64,000 nucleotides of DNA, taken from Tillus elongatus. Its lineage: Eukaryota > Arthropoda > Insecta > Coleoptera > Cleridae. A program made the position numbers and the translations under genes. Location: assembly GCA_964006375.1 (NCBI GenBank), contig OZ023267.1, positions 21,697,739 through 21,761,738 of the forward strand, in the 5' to 3' direction. The notes under the pieces are model-generated. The model was given only the letters and a program-made list of their open reading frames with translations. It was not told the origin of the DNA and searched no databases. Shown here one piece after another: positions 14,001 through 26,956 of this stretch (positions are counted from its first letter, which is position 1; the number at the start of each line of letters is the position of its first letter).

Positions 14001-14809
14001 CAGCCCTTAAGGCTCTAAGCAGCCCACGGGTAAACTCTAGACTGGTTAGTGATTGCAGAGACGAGACGAGTGACCTGGACGGACAGATTGAGGTTACCCT
14101 CATCTGGGTGCCGGGCTACTCAGGTGTCAAAGGCAATTAAGAGGCTAACAGACTCGCAAAGAGAGATCAGTAGAACCATTTAGGGGACCAGAATCGGACA
14201 GAATGAGGTCACCCTCATCTGGGTGCCGGGTCACTCAGGGGTCAAAGGCAATGAAGAAGCTGACAGTCTGGGGAAGAGAGGGTCAGCAGAACCATTTATG
14301 GGACCAGAATCAGCTTTGGGCGTGACAAAGAGCACTGCCAGGGGATCCATTAAGTCCTTGGTCAGAAACCAACACAAGGTGTACTGGGCAGACTGTTCAG
14401 GGCTCAGACATGGGAAGTCGATAATTGACGAATCCAGTTCAAAGAAAGCTGTGGAGCTGCTAAATCTTAGCAGAGGACAGTTCAGAAACAGAACAGGTCT
14501 CTTGACGGGACACATGGCCATCAAGAAACACCTGCATAAAATGCGGGAAGGGGAGGAATCAGTCCAGCACATCTTGTGCGAGTGTAAAGCTCTGGATCGC
14601 AGAAGACTACTGATCTACGCTCAGTCTAGACCGGAGACAGAGCAGTATAAAACTTCACCCTACCAATCGCTGTGCAGACTAGTTCAAGGCACAGTGATTT
14701 TGGAGTGGGTGGAGTAAAAAGACTAAGGGGATGCACAATAAACCAAAGGTTGCAGTGCTATCGGGGCGGCGAGGACGCGGACGAGCCCTGAGGGAGGAAA
14801 AAAAAACAT
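14001..14809 (+). pseudogene. LINE fragment: RNase H domain and 3' end
   Basis: It encodes the RNase H tail typical of R1/I-type LINEs: I-W-V-P-G-H-S-G-V-K-G-N-E-E-A-D, then a segment with a C-x-C-K-A-L-D-like zinc finger remnant, then G-T-V-I-L-E-W-V-E and a 3' end in A-rich sequence. A tandem duplication of about 113 bp repeats the L-I-W-V-P-G motif (at about 14099 and 14213). The first repeat is followed by a stop. The upstream junction near 14000 has the same start as the fragment at 57250. 5' truncated and dead. Confidence 0.85.
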
Positions 14810-16323
14810 AACGTTTTAGTGTTTATTTATTAGAAAATTTTAATTTCACCAAACGTCTGATATTCTGTGCTCAAATTAAATTAGGGGTTAAATGTGTGGG
14901 GTGGAATATTCTTGAGAAAACTTTCGACATTTATTTCGCTAAAACGGCGTAAAAAGTTTCAAAACATATAGAAAACTTGATTCTATAAGGAAAATGTTTT
15001 TGTCTGTTGGTCGGTCGGTCTGTCGATGGTGGTTGCCACGTCGTTCGTGACAAGTAATGAATAACACTTGGGTTCAAATATATATATATATATATATATA
15101 TATGAACTTATTTAACAAATAAACAATTCTATGGTTGCTAGACAACTAACCGACCGCGGTCTAGCCAATTCTATTATTATTTCTATTGCTTACGTCGTTA
15201 CCGTTATGCCTGATGTCAAACGTCAACACAGATAAACATGAAAATAAAAGAGGTTATGCGGTATGCCTGAATTTAATAAATTATGAAAATCAATTATAAA
15301 GAAGATAACGATAACCACCAAGATATATGATAAGCAATCACCTGATGTATATAACTGAGTCTATATTATACCATAATGAAAATTAAGGTAAGTAATTTTA
15401 ATGCACTATTTGCATAATGTTAAACTAACAGCATAAAAAGGGGTACCTAATAACGATCGTTAGCAAGTGTACATTTTCTACATAAAACTATATCAATTTA
15501 AAACTATTACAGGTTGGTTTGTAGTCAATATCTATATGGTTGCAAAGTAATTACTGATGTTAAGCTGTATTTACAAAATTTCACTCCACACAAATAGTAA
15601 AAGACAGTTTAATAAAGACACAGTTATATGTGCCACTTATCTGGTTACTGTGACGTCGCCAGGATGTTCTGCGGGGCTGAGGGGTGTCTACAAGCCTTCC
15701 TGGTTGAAGATTGACTAAACTAGTGCCAGGCTGCAGTCGGTTGCAGATGTTAGAGACAACTGTGGAAACTACGAAGCCTATGTTTCCCCTGTATAACTAT
15801 CAATATTATGAAGACTGCTGGTATGAGGGCCTATCATAGAATGCCCTTTAAGACAGGTAAAAGTGACTGAAAGTGGACACCTGCCTAGAGCTGCGGGATG
15901 TATAAGAAAGTTCCAAGAACCCTGCAATCGGACAAAATATCTCCTTCACCTCTAATATAAACTAATAAGTGTTTTGCTTACCCTTGATTTTTGAGGGGTT
16001 CTACACTGCAAACAATGTTGTAGCAGTTTTATCCCTTTTGGAAGAAAGTTACCTAATAACAGGACTTTCTGTGCAAGTGAGTATTTAATCCGTACACTAC
16101 GAAAAGCATTAACAGCTAACAAAATACTTCACTTGCTTCTGCTAACAACACATTTTACCAATTCATAGAATAACCAGTAATTTTTAAATTCCTTTTTCAG
16201 ATAAGGAAGTGATAGTGAGATGATAAGCAATGGGAAATTTTACACATTTTAAAGTATTTTGGAATGAATTTATTTTAATAAAAGGGAAAGAGACATTGAT
16301 AAGAGAGAGAAGAGATATTTGTC

Positions 16324-16324
<1 letters not shown>
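14810..16324. other. Unrecognised intronic DNA with short AT tract
   Basis: An (AT)n run lies at 15077-15103. No coding signal or known element could be assigned in the rest. Confidence 0.5.

Positions 16325-16391
<67 letters not shown>
16325..16391. repeat. (TAA)n microsatellite
   Basis: About 22 uninterrupted trinucleotide units. Confidence 0.97.
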
Positions 16392-16392
<1 letters not shown>

Positions 16393-17082
16393 GGCAGTAA
16401 AGAAAAGTTATTGTAATGGGTTTTTAAGACTGTGACATGGTATGTACGTCTGCCTATTAATAGGCGCAAGAACTTTCGAACCAATTGAAATATCATCGTG
16501 AAATTTGGTATTCAGCTAATACCCGACAAAGGAACGCTTCGAGTTGTTTTTGGGTAAGATCGCTTAAGGTGGTAAGGGATAAATAAGGGGTGGTTTGGTG
16601 AACATTGAAAAATTTTCAATAAAACTCGAGTAATATAACGTCTTAAAAGTTTATGGGTACAGGAAAACAAATATTTTCTTTGTGGTCCAGTCATTCGTTC
16701 TATGAGAATGTCTTTCTACAGAGAATAAATTATCACAGCTATGTGGAAGTTATGATTCAATCTGCAGCGATATTTTTTATCAGTACAAAACTAATCTGCT
16801 CCAATTTTCAGGGCAATTCAATTTCTCACTTTAACTATATAGTAATGTTTTTAGACCAATAATCAACTCCGGTTTTGTGCACCATTACTTTTGGAATACA
16901 CTGTGACTACATATCTACAGGTGCCCCAAATTAAAGACGTTGATTTGTTTGAGTAAACTATATGGTTAAGCTACGAGTCGGCCGGTAGTGAATGTGTACG
17001 GGCTCATATGTGGAAAAATAAGGTTTTGATTCTCTCTAAATCTTGTTAGGTTGATTTCATTTAAATCTTCCATCGTATCATT
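16392..17082. other. Unrecognised intronic DNA
   Basis: Nothing recognisable. Confidence 0.45.
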
Positions 17083-17779
<697 letters not shown>

Positions 17780-18440
17780 TCTGTAAAATATGTCTATAGT
17801 TTTTCGCAATAGCATGCTCATCTGAAGCCGACTTTTCGTAGAACCGTAGATGCTTCAGTTCCCTTATTTTGATGGCTCTTGTTGTTTGCCCTCTGTACAC
17901 CTTCCCGCATTCAAATGGTATATGATCTATACCTGAGATGTGGGGACTTTACTGATTTAAGCAGGGCGTCGATCTTTGTCGTGGACACAAGACGGTGTTA
18001 ATATCCTTCTTCAGGAAATTGTATCAGTAGCAGTTAACTGTATATATCAAAGGAAAGCCGTCTCATTTGGTATGTTAGCGGTATGTTCTTCAAGTGTGTC
18101 TGTGTGTCTGTTGGTATGTCTTGGATAATCCAGACTCGACTTTTTAGGTTCTAGAACCGTAGATGCTCCAGTTCCCTTATTTTGATGGCTCTTGTTGTTT
18201 GCCCTATGTACACCTTCCCGCATTCAAATGTTATATGATCTATATGTGAGATGTGGGAATGAGTCATTGATGACTTTACTGATTTAAGCAGGTCGTCGAT
18301 CTTTGTCGTGGACACAAGACGGTGATAATATACTTCTTTTTCAGGAATTTGTATCACTAGCAGTTCTCTGTATATATGAAAGGGAATCCCTCTCATTTGG
18401 ACTGTTATCCATATGTTCTTCAAATGTGGCTGTCTGTCTG
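17780..18440 (-). pseudogene. Penelope-like element endonuclease fragments, two tandem copies
   Basis: Two diverged copies (about 17815-18085 and 18145-18440) lie head to tail. The better frame, minus strand 18423-18151, reads H-S-H-I-S-H-I-D-H-I, then F-E-C-G-K-V-Y-I-G-Q-T and I-K-I-R-E-L-E-H. The V-Y-I-G-Q-T and following Arg/Glu-His match the GIY-YIG nuclease domain at the C-terminus of Penelope-like retroelements. No reverse transcriptase is present. Tandem arrangement of truncated copies is common for this class. Confidence 0.75.
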
Positions 18441-20393
18441 TTGATCTGTCTTGGATATGTGGCTACTTAGATGTCCCTCTTTCTATATCCATTTCCTTCC
18501 AGGGTGTATTTTAAGTACTGTAATTTCAATGTACCTCATAGAGCTCTGTTGATTGGTGTATGAAATACTGCATGCTTCTCGCTAAGGTAAAAGGATTGTT
18601 CCTAAATGTATGAATCAGTACGGGTTGTCTTTCGATACACCGTAGTCTTAAGTCAGTGGTTTAGGCTTCAGTAATACGTCGAAAAATGCTAGTTGACCGC
18701 AGTAGGTATAGATAGCCGGTTCTGGTGCCACCACCCAGTCTCAGTGACGAAACAAGATAGCAACCGGAAATGTCGAGAAAAGAGACCTAACCTGAGATGA
18801 CCTAATTCAAGATGGCGTTCAAGATGGTCGACCAGAAGTAAAAAACCCGGGAAATTTAAAATTTGAATCGAGATTTGATCTGACCTGTCTAAATAAGGAG
18901 ACCTATCATTTCGATTTTTATAGAAATGATGTATGTAAAGACGGTGGTTTGCGCATGTGCAAACCAACTTTATTATTAAGTGGTTTAGAGGCGTAGTGTT
19001 TGGTGTCATGCTAATCGCCTCGATGAGTAGAATTCAAAAATAGCATACACGCATGCGCAAACCAACTTAGTTTTCGATATAGATGGCCGGTGTTTGGTGT
19101 CATGTTACTCGTTTAGTAGAATTGAAGTAAACAACTACCGGATGCTTGCGGTACTACAAGTCTGAGCACGCTCGTAATAAAAAAATCTAGTAAACTCTGC
19201 ATGATACAAAAAGGCCTGCTGTTTTATCGAATTTGTGTGTATATCCCATAAGAAACCATGTAAAAAAGGCAAATATAAGCAAAATAACATGCAAGTTAAT
19301 GTATTTTAGGCAAATGTTATGAAGAGTTAAGTAATTACCGTGCTTTTCGAAACATATAAATACCCAACACATTTAATTTAATCACAGTTACAGTTTTGAA
19401 ACATTAGTATGACGTCGCGTAAAAGAACAAGGTCTATGCCTGGACACAGAGGCAAACAAATTAAATTTTTCGAAAATATCTTGCTTATAACAAAGTAGTG
19501 GTCAAGTAGTTAAAGAAAAAGAATTAAAAAACGAGCAAACTCTGCAACAAATAATATACGAGGTGCTTTTATCAGATGCAGCAGATAATTATCAGCGTAA
19601 ACAAGAAGATATATTTAACCAAAAGTTATTGGAAATCAATAGGAAAGTCAGTGAGAAAAAGCTAAAGCCAGAAGACTGTGAACTTATATCTCAAACAACG
19701 TATTTTCTTACACCATCCTATTTCCTCCATCCAACCACCATCTTGTTTCGTCACTGTGACATCACTGCGCACACGCGCAGTGACTGGGTGGTGGGTGGTG
19801 GGCACAGAACCGGCTATCTCTACCTACTGACCGCGGCTTCTTTCTTCGTGGTGAATTTGATACTCTACCGAATATGATCCAAGAACTGCTTTACTACGTC
19901 TTGACGGTGCGGTCAAATAACGAACGTATCACGCATGTATCGTCACAACAGCTTTGTTTAAAATTTGGTTGCTCTCAAAGTGTTCAAGTAAGAAATGCCA
20001 CTACCAAACACTCAAAAAAGAAAGTCGAAGTAGCTATTCTAAGTAACACCGGATGTGAAAGCCTCAAATTATCAATCATAAGAGTGTTAAAATTCTGATG
20101 ATTTAAATAACGCTGATAGTTAAAAAGCGATTTTTTTTTTGTTGGCCATAAAAATTGTGAAGATATCCAGTGGTTATTACAATTTCTATGTCATACAGTA
20201 TATATAACTCAGCAGTTTTTCTATACTATAGCGAAAACTTATTTAAATTCTATTATATCCTACCTGTAATGCGAAGGCATTTGCTTATATGTGGCCTGCA
20301 TTTAATTTTGCATATCTAAAAGGTTTAATGCAAACAAATCTTGTAAGCATTACCAAGAATATGAGTTAACGCTTCAAACAATTGCAACTCAAC
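18441..20393. other. Unrecognised DNA with inverted segments
   Basis: The segment at about 18700-18761 (ATAGATAGCCGGTTCTG, then CCACCACCCAGTC, then GTGACGAAACAAGATAG) recurs inverted at about 19730-19838. In the second copy it is interrupted by CGCGCAGTG-type sequence. A coding-like 50-codon stretch lies at 19563-19710 (acidic, Lys-rich). I do not recognise it. Confidence 0.45.
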
Positions 20394-23140
20394 TATACAG
20401 GATGATTGCTGAGAAGCGCCCATTAGAAGTTTATGACCTTCTCATCTGATTTGAGAGCTGAAAATTTGTTTTCGGCCATTACACGACATTCTTATTCAGA
20501 TTAAAATAGTTGCACTACTCTACCACTTGTGGTTACACCGGAAGTAGTTACTAACTTCTTTATTTTAAACGAAACACCCTGTATATTTTTGCATACTCCG
20601 AATGGCCATCCACTTTGAAATATATTTTATGTAGTACCCTCTACACCTGGAGTTATTACTTTTTGAAATATTAGCCATTTTCGAAAAATATTCGATATCG
20701 CAGCTCTTTTTGTAATTTGATTCATCTTTGTAAAGTGTAAATCTAGAAAATATGTTTTTGGACGACAGATTGCTGGTAACTATGTATTTTTTTCTTCCTC
20801 AGGGCTTGTCCGCAGCCTTTGGCCTTTGGCTTATTGCGCATGCCCTTTGTTTTTTTTACTTCACCCATTCCAAAATCACTGTGCCTTGAACTAGTCTCCA
20901 CAGCAATTGGTAGGGTGAAGTTTTATATTGCTCTGTCTCCAGTCTAGGCTGACCGTAGATCAATTGTCTTTTGCGGTCCAGAGCTTTACACTCGCACATG
21001 ATGTGCTGGGCTGATTCCTCCCCCTCGCCGCAGAGTCTGCATACTAGGTCTCCCTCTAACCACCCCATTTTATGCAGGTGTTTCTTGACGGCCATGCGCC
21101 TTGTCAATAATCCTATTATGTTGCTGAGCTGCCCTCTGCTAAGATTTAGCAGCTCCACAGCTCTCTTTGAACTGGGTTTCTCAATTACTGACTTCCCATG
21201 CTTAAGCCCTGGACAGTCTGCCCAGTACACCTTGTGTTCGTCTCTGGCCCAGGACTTAATGGCTCCCCTGGCAGTGCTCTTTGTCACGCCCAGAACCGGT
21301 TCTGTTCCCATAAATGGTTCTGCTGACCCTCTCTTCGCGAGACTGGCAGCTTCTTCATTGCCTTTGACCCCCCGAGTGACCTGGCACCCAGATGAGGCTG
21401 ATCTCATTCTGCCCAGCCAGATCGCTTGTCTCGTTACGCCATTCACTTAGCAGCCTGGAATTTACCCGTGGGCTACTTAGGACCTTAAGAGCTGCCTGGC
21501 TGTCTATGGCTATGAGGATACGCTTGTTGGTGTAGCCCCTCCTCTTCTTCTCTCGCACACAGTGCAAGATGGCGTACATTTCGGCCTGAAGGACCGTTGC
21601 ATGGGCTCCGAGGGAACTACTATCACTTACCCTCGGTCCTTCTGAATAAACACCTGCCCCCGTCGCACGCTCCCCGCCGGATCCGTCTGTAAACCAAACG
21701 AGTGCGTCCCGTGGTAAGCCCGGCGTTTCCCATCGCTATGCCTCGCGGTCTTGGATTTCCTCTGTAAAATTGTTTTCCCTGCAGATTTTCGAGCCTGCGA
21801 AGTCTGACCTCATTTTAAGCATGGGATCCTTCACGATCTCTCGAATTTTACAGTGGCCCCTGCAGCCTGTAACTATATCTTGCAGAATCATTGGACTGAA
21901 AATATATTTTTATACAGGGTGTGCGTTTATAGCCTGACAAAATATGGAAATTCAAGCGGGATTTTTTCAAATAGAACACCCTATATATTTCTATTTCATA
22001 GCATTTTACATACATAGCTCTGCAACTTCTATTAACTATGTTATATACCTAAATAGCATAATTTCTGACATATTGTTTCTTTTCTGAAGTGATATATTAT
22101 ATAATATCGCAGCAGATAATTTTAATTACAATGTTTTCATGGCATTGGATGATCCAGTCTCTTTTTATATTCGTGAAGAAACGCTGACAATCAGAGTATA
22201 ATAATAAAAAGTCTGGACGCAGCAAGTGCATTATGGTAGTGAAAGTAGGCATCAAATTTTCTTACCAGTATGACCTGTATGGGCGAAACATAATGTATCA
22301 TATAACACCAACATCACTTTATTTTTTGAAAATGTACAAAATGTTTCCGAAAATAAACTTAAAATGTTCCAGGAAAAAGTGGTTCGCTACCATAGCGCAC
22401 TTGCTGCGTCCAGACTCTTTATTATTATTCGCAGGTTGTCATCATGAATATATTAAGTAACTGGGTCATCCAATGCCATGAAACGATTGGAATAAAAATT
22501 CTCTGCAGCGATATTAAATATATCACTTCAGGAAAAAAACAATATTTCAGAAATTATGCTATTTAGGTATAGGACATAGTTAATGGAAGTTGCAAAGCTA
22601 TGTATGTAGAATGTTTTGGAATATAAATATATAGGGTGTTCTATTTGAAAAAATCAAGTTATACTCGCTTCAATTTCCATATTTGGTCAGGCTATAAACG
22701 CACACCCTGTATAAAAAAAATAGATTTTCATTCCAATGATTTTGCAAGACATAGTTACCAACAATCTGTTGTCCAAAAATATATTTTCTAGATTTACACT
22801 ACAAAGATACCTCAAATTATAGAAACAGCTGCGATAACGAATATTTTTCGAAAATCGCTAATATTTCAAAAATTAATAACGCCAGGTGTAGAGAGTACCA
22901 CATAAACGATATTCCAAAGTGGATCCCCATTCGTAAAATGAAAAATATACAAGGAGTTTTATTTAAAATAACGAAGTTGATGGCGACTCCCGGTATAACC
23001 GGAAGTGCTAGAGTAGTGCAACTATTTTAATATGAATGAGAATATCGTGTAATGGCCGAATACAAATTTGAGCTCGCAAATCGGATAAGAAGGTCATAAA
23101 CTTCTAATGAACGCTTCTCAGCAATCACCCTGTATATTAA
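20394..23140. mobile_element. Large foldback (palindromic) element, 2.7 kb
   Basis: The left arm starts CAGGATGATTGCTGAGAAGCG and the right arm ends with its complement CGCTTCTCAGCAATCACCCTG at ~23139. The arms match, with substitutions, inward to GGACGCAGCAAGTGC (about 22213) and its complement near 22398-22412. The loop of about 185 bp between them has no gene. The left arm is longer only because a LINE is inserted at 20784-21868. The core motif reappears at 36575-36885 and near 38150, so it is a dispersed family. Confidence 0.85.
20784..21868 (-). pseudogene. 5'-truncated LINE insertion with RNase H domain
   Basis: Inserted in the left arm of the foldback element. The target duplication GTAACTAT is at 20776-20783 and 21869-21876. 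The uninterrupted arm sequence in the right arm confirms the site. Minus strand: 21579-21355 and 21446-20856 encode R-I-L-I-A-I-D-S-Q-A-A-L-K, L-I-W-V-P-G-H-S-G, and then the zinc-finger tail C-x-L-C-G-E-G-E-E-S-A-Q-H-I-M-C-E-C, ending in E-W-V-K. A frameshift lies within the P-G-H-S-G region. The poly(A) end is the T-rich stretch at about 20787. Confidence 0.88.
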
Positions 23141-23999
23141 TCTTGTCAGTTTTAGTGACATTTGCGATTAACAGGGTCAGTTGCACAGTCCTTGATTATT
23201 TGATTTTTTAATTAAAGGAAAAAAGGGACCCAAACATGGTAGGGACTTCAAAAACAAAAGGCACCCAGAACTTTGGACACAGCAAGCTTTGTCAACCTAA
23301 TGTAACCACAAGCTTGTTGCGTTATGCTAAAAAAAACTGTTTTATGTGAATTTTGGAAAGTCTTATGAACTTGAAGCTTATTTCGATTAGTAGAGCTAAT
23401 TGTAAAGCAAATGGGGGTGGGGCGTCTAAACCTTTGGGGATATGGTGTTGTTTCTAAACATCTTGTTTAGAAAAAGAATGCATTCATAAAAGTAAGCTAT
23501 ACAGGTTGTCCAAAGTTAAGTGTCCACCATTGCTAACTTTGTTAATAATGAAGCTACCAAGTCGTTCAAATTACCAAACTAGTGACATTTCTTGCGCTGA
23601 TTACAATTGTGAAAACACAATAATAATTAAAAGTCGCGTTTTTGACTTATTCAAAACAATTAAATGTTTTTTATGGAACATCCTATATAAATTAAGATAT
23701 TTGCAAATATAATTTAACCATCATCAAAAAATGTCTAATGCACTTTAACCCCAAACTAAAAAAACAAATGAGTTAAGAGGGTTTCTTTCCACGGTGCCAC
23801 CGTCTACCATTGCTAAGATTGTTATTACTGCAGCTACAAAGTGGTCCAAATCACCTAACTACTGGCACTAATTCTGCTGATGCCTACTGGGAATGTCGCG
23901 TTTTTCAATCATTCCAGAAAATAAAGTTGTTCAAATGAAACAGTTGGTTATGCTGACATAAGAATAATAAATAATTGTGAGCACAATATCTCAAATGTA
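23141..23999. other. Dispersed repeat ends, no gene
   Basis: A segment at about 23500-23660 (CAGGTTGTCCAAAGTTAAGT, ACCATTGCTAAC) is echoed in diverged form at about 23785-23930. It also appears inverted at about 31010-31100. It is probably an old TIR element family. Confidence 0.5.
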
Positions 24000-25492
24000 C
24001 AGGGCCTTCATTAATTCCCGAGTCCCACGTGACCGGATTCTGTCTCTCTCTCTCAGTGGAATATGATTTTATGAGTTGGCGGTTTAAAAGTAACCAAAAA
24101 AAAAACACTAGATTAGGGACACTAAAGTTACTAAATTGACAATTGACAGTTCAGCCCATTGGCGCTGATTTCCCTTTTGACCGGTTCTTTTGTATGTATA
24201 TTGTGTATTTTCCAAGTTCGGCCAGTGTTTACCTTCTTTAAATAATGTTCTATCTGTTGGACAATAAAAATAAACAGTTTTTATCAAAACTTAGCATTTT
24301 CATTGCGTTTTTACGTAAGTTAAAAATGTAGGTATGTTAAGGTTATGTTCATTTATTTGTCCCATTTTTTTAGACTTGATTGTAAAGATGCCTTTCACAC
24401 CGGAGCAGGATGCCTTTATTTTAATGGCCCATTTTCGCAGTGGTACACGAAATCCAAATGGAAGTTGGTATTATTCGATACAATCATGCATCGAGCAATA
24501 TTCTGAAGCTTTTCCCGAGGATAACATTCCATACGATATTTTTAAAAAACCCAGATTAAACGATGTGAAGAAAAGCACTGTATTTGCAAAGGCAAATTTA
24601 CAGGCAGGCGAGCTATTCTAACAGAGAATGTTGTCGACGATATTCGACATCGCATGGAACAAAGCCCTACCAAATCTGTTCGTTGGTTATCTGCCCAAAC
24701 AGGTACATATTTGTTACATGTTACACAATACACATTTCTAAAACCTAAATTAAAAGTTTAAATAATCGGGCTTCAATTTGTTTACGTAGATTAGAAAATT
24801 TCAAGTTTAATAAAAATGTATGTAAAATTTTATAATCTAATTTGTTTTAGCTTCTGTGCTTAACTACGTTTCACAAAAGTATTCCATCAATTACGGGTGT
24901 TATTAAGTTATTTTATGCTATAAATGTTTTTCTAATTATTGTAATTTTTGTTATAGGTCTGTCGATTTGCTCTTGTCATAAAGCACTAACCAAGGTCTTG
25001 CATATGCATCCCTATAAAGTTTCCAAATGAATTGGAAAATGTTTTTGAGTTCATGAAACGCAGGGTAAATTTATGTTTACAAAACGAGGGTGGCCATTTT
25101 GAACCCTTTTTATTAGAAATGCAAAATTTTTTAAAACCTTATTTTATTTTCTGAACACAAGGTAAAATATTTTTGTAATGCTAGTTTTGTTGGTTTTATT
25201 TTGATATCTATACAAAATAAAAGTAATATTTTATAATGTTTTTAATTTTTTTTTTAACAATCAGTAACAGTAAACTATACATGAAGAGACTTGCTGTTAA
25301 AAATAATAAATATATTTAAGACATTTACTATTTCAACTTATTATAATTTTTATATTTTTCATAAAACCCCAAAGGAAATATGAGACGACACTGGCAACTT
25401 AGGGATTTCATTTATTCAGGTTGTACAACCGTGTATGCCGCGTTGCCTAACTTAAGCGGTCACGTGGGATTCGGAAATTAATGAAGGCCCTG
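24000..25492 (+). mobile_element. TIR transposon with HTH transposase remnant, 1493 bp
   Basis: The ends are 36-bp TIRs with about two mismatches (CAGGGCCTTCATTAATTCCC at left, its complement at right). They are flanked by TA at 23998-23999 and 25493-25494. Inside, 24388-24700 encodes the N-terminal helix-turn-helix of a mariner-like transposase (M-P-F-T-P-E-Q-D-A-F-I, later M-E-Q-S-P-T-K-S-V-R). The catalytic part is missing, so it is non-autonomous. Confidence 0.85.
24388..25060 (+). pseudogene. Transposase N-terminal HTH fragment with probable intron
   Basis: The start ATG at 24388 opens M-P-F-T-P-E-Q-D-A-F-I-L, resembling the DUF4817-type HTH found before mariner-like DDE domains. A frameshift near 24590 moves the frame to the stretch ending V-R-W-L-S-A-Q-T-G. 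That stretch stops at a donor-like G|GTACAT near 24700. An acceptor TTTGTTATAG near 24957 resumes with a Cys-His segment and H-M-H-P-Y-K-V, the usual continuation. Stops follow. No Asp triad remains. Confidence 0.65.
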
Positions 25493-25715
25493 TATAATAA
25501 ATAACGTAACGGAGAAACGAGGAAAAAAATCGATTTTTCCAAAATTTGGCTTTTCTCGATTATCTCCGGAACTACTCGGAATTTTCTAAATATGGAAACT
25601 CATTTAAACTCAGCTCAAAATTCTGCAATTGTTGCTTAATTTGACCAACTTTGTATCTCTTACAGTTTCCGAGATTCCTTCACTAACCATCGAAAAACAC
25701 TCACCTCCTCAATTT
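25493..25715. other. Short unassigned flank
   Basis: Lies between the TIR element and the inverted-repeat arm of the next mariner-like element. It may be that element's outer end. Confidence 0.4.
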
Positions 25716-26121
25716 TAATATTGAGGGGGACATTTTTTCACATAAAACTCAACTTTTTCACATCAACCCCTTAAGGGTGGTGATAACAACCCTTGTATCT
25801 TAAATAGGGAACATGAGTCGAGTCTTACATCATTTGAAAGCTCTTTCTTTTCCAAATTCAGCACACTAAGTTTTTTGGAAGTTTTATCAACTCGTTTAAA
25901 AATTATTCACAGTTGGATTTGCAAGAACGTATTTCATTCAGTGTGATAAGAAATGCACTAATTAGTCAATTTTTCGTTAAAAAAACTAAAAAACAAAACC
26001 AAACGTTCAAAAACGTTTATTCAGTTAAGTAAGTGTTCAAATTGTTGACCACCAGCTTCCATACAAAAGTAAAAATTTTGTTCAAAACGAGCTTTGACAT
26101 TCAGGAGATTTTGTGGAGTTA

Positions 26122-26352
26122 TTAGACGGCATTAATGCGTCGTCGTAATTCTTCCAGAGACTCCGGTTTTGTTGCACAAATTATACTCTTTAAATGGCCC
26201 CATAGGAAAAAGTCTAAAGGAGTTAAATCCGGTGATCTAGGGGGCCACTCAGTAGCACCTCTACGCCCAATCGATTGCTCTGGAATCGCTCTGTTCAAAA
26301 ACTCCCAAACACGCTGTGAAAAATGCGGAGGAGCTCCATCTTGTTGAAACAC
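26122..26352 (-). pseudogene. Mariner-like transposase, C-terminal catalytic part
   Basis: It encodes F-Q-Q-D-G-A-P-P-H-F (second Asp) and W-P-P-R-S-P-D-L-T-P-L-D-F-F-L-W-G (third Asp region). The central segment of the DDE domain is missing between this and 26384. Confidence 0.88.
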
Positions 26353-26383
26353 TAACTGATTTTCTTGATAGCGAACAAAATTT

Positions 26384-26956
26384 TCAACAACTTGGATTAT
26401 TATCTGCCCAATAATGACAATTATGACGATTGACTGTAGAGTTGAATAAAAACGTACACTTGTCTGAAAAATTGAACAGAAAGTTCCCGTTATCAGCTAT
26501 TCGTGCAGTCATAACTTCAAAAAACTCCAGCCGCCGATCAAAATCATCTTCATTCAGTTGTTGTACAAGATGAATTTTAAACGGGTGAAATTTATGATGC
26601 TTCAATATTCGCTGAATAGTTCTTCTTTTGATGTTTGAAACAGTGGCCAATTTTCTCGTGCTCAAAGTTGGGTCTGCAGCAATTTGTCCTAAAATTTCAA
26701 TCTCAGTAGTCTTATTTCTAACCGGAAATTCACGTTCAGGATCCCGTTTTTTGTTGGCTACTGAACCACTTTGTCGAAACTTTGCAACTAACTCCAAAAT
26801 GTATTTTCTCTTAACATGTCTGTTGGGATGTCGTTCATTAAACAAATTTGCGGTACAGTTGGTACAGTCATCGTTTTTGAAAAAAAGAGTAACTTTTTCA
26901 ACTCTTTCTTCTACAGAATACACCATTGTGAAATTAATTTTCGGTAGTACTATCAA
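26384..26956 (-). pseudogene. Mariner-like transposase, N-terminal part
   Basis: A frame of 190 codons. A likely start Met (M-V-Y-S-V-E-E-R-V-E) is followed by an HTH, the linker G-S-V-A-N-K-K-R and K-I-H-L-V-Q-Q-L-N-E-D-D-F-D-R-R. The first catalytic motif reads F-S-D-K-C-T-F. It is clearly related to the intact transposase at 58348-59442, where this motif reads F-S-D-E-S-T-F. An internal deletion separates it from the next fragment. Confidence 0.88.
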
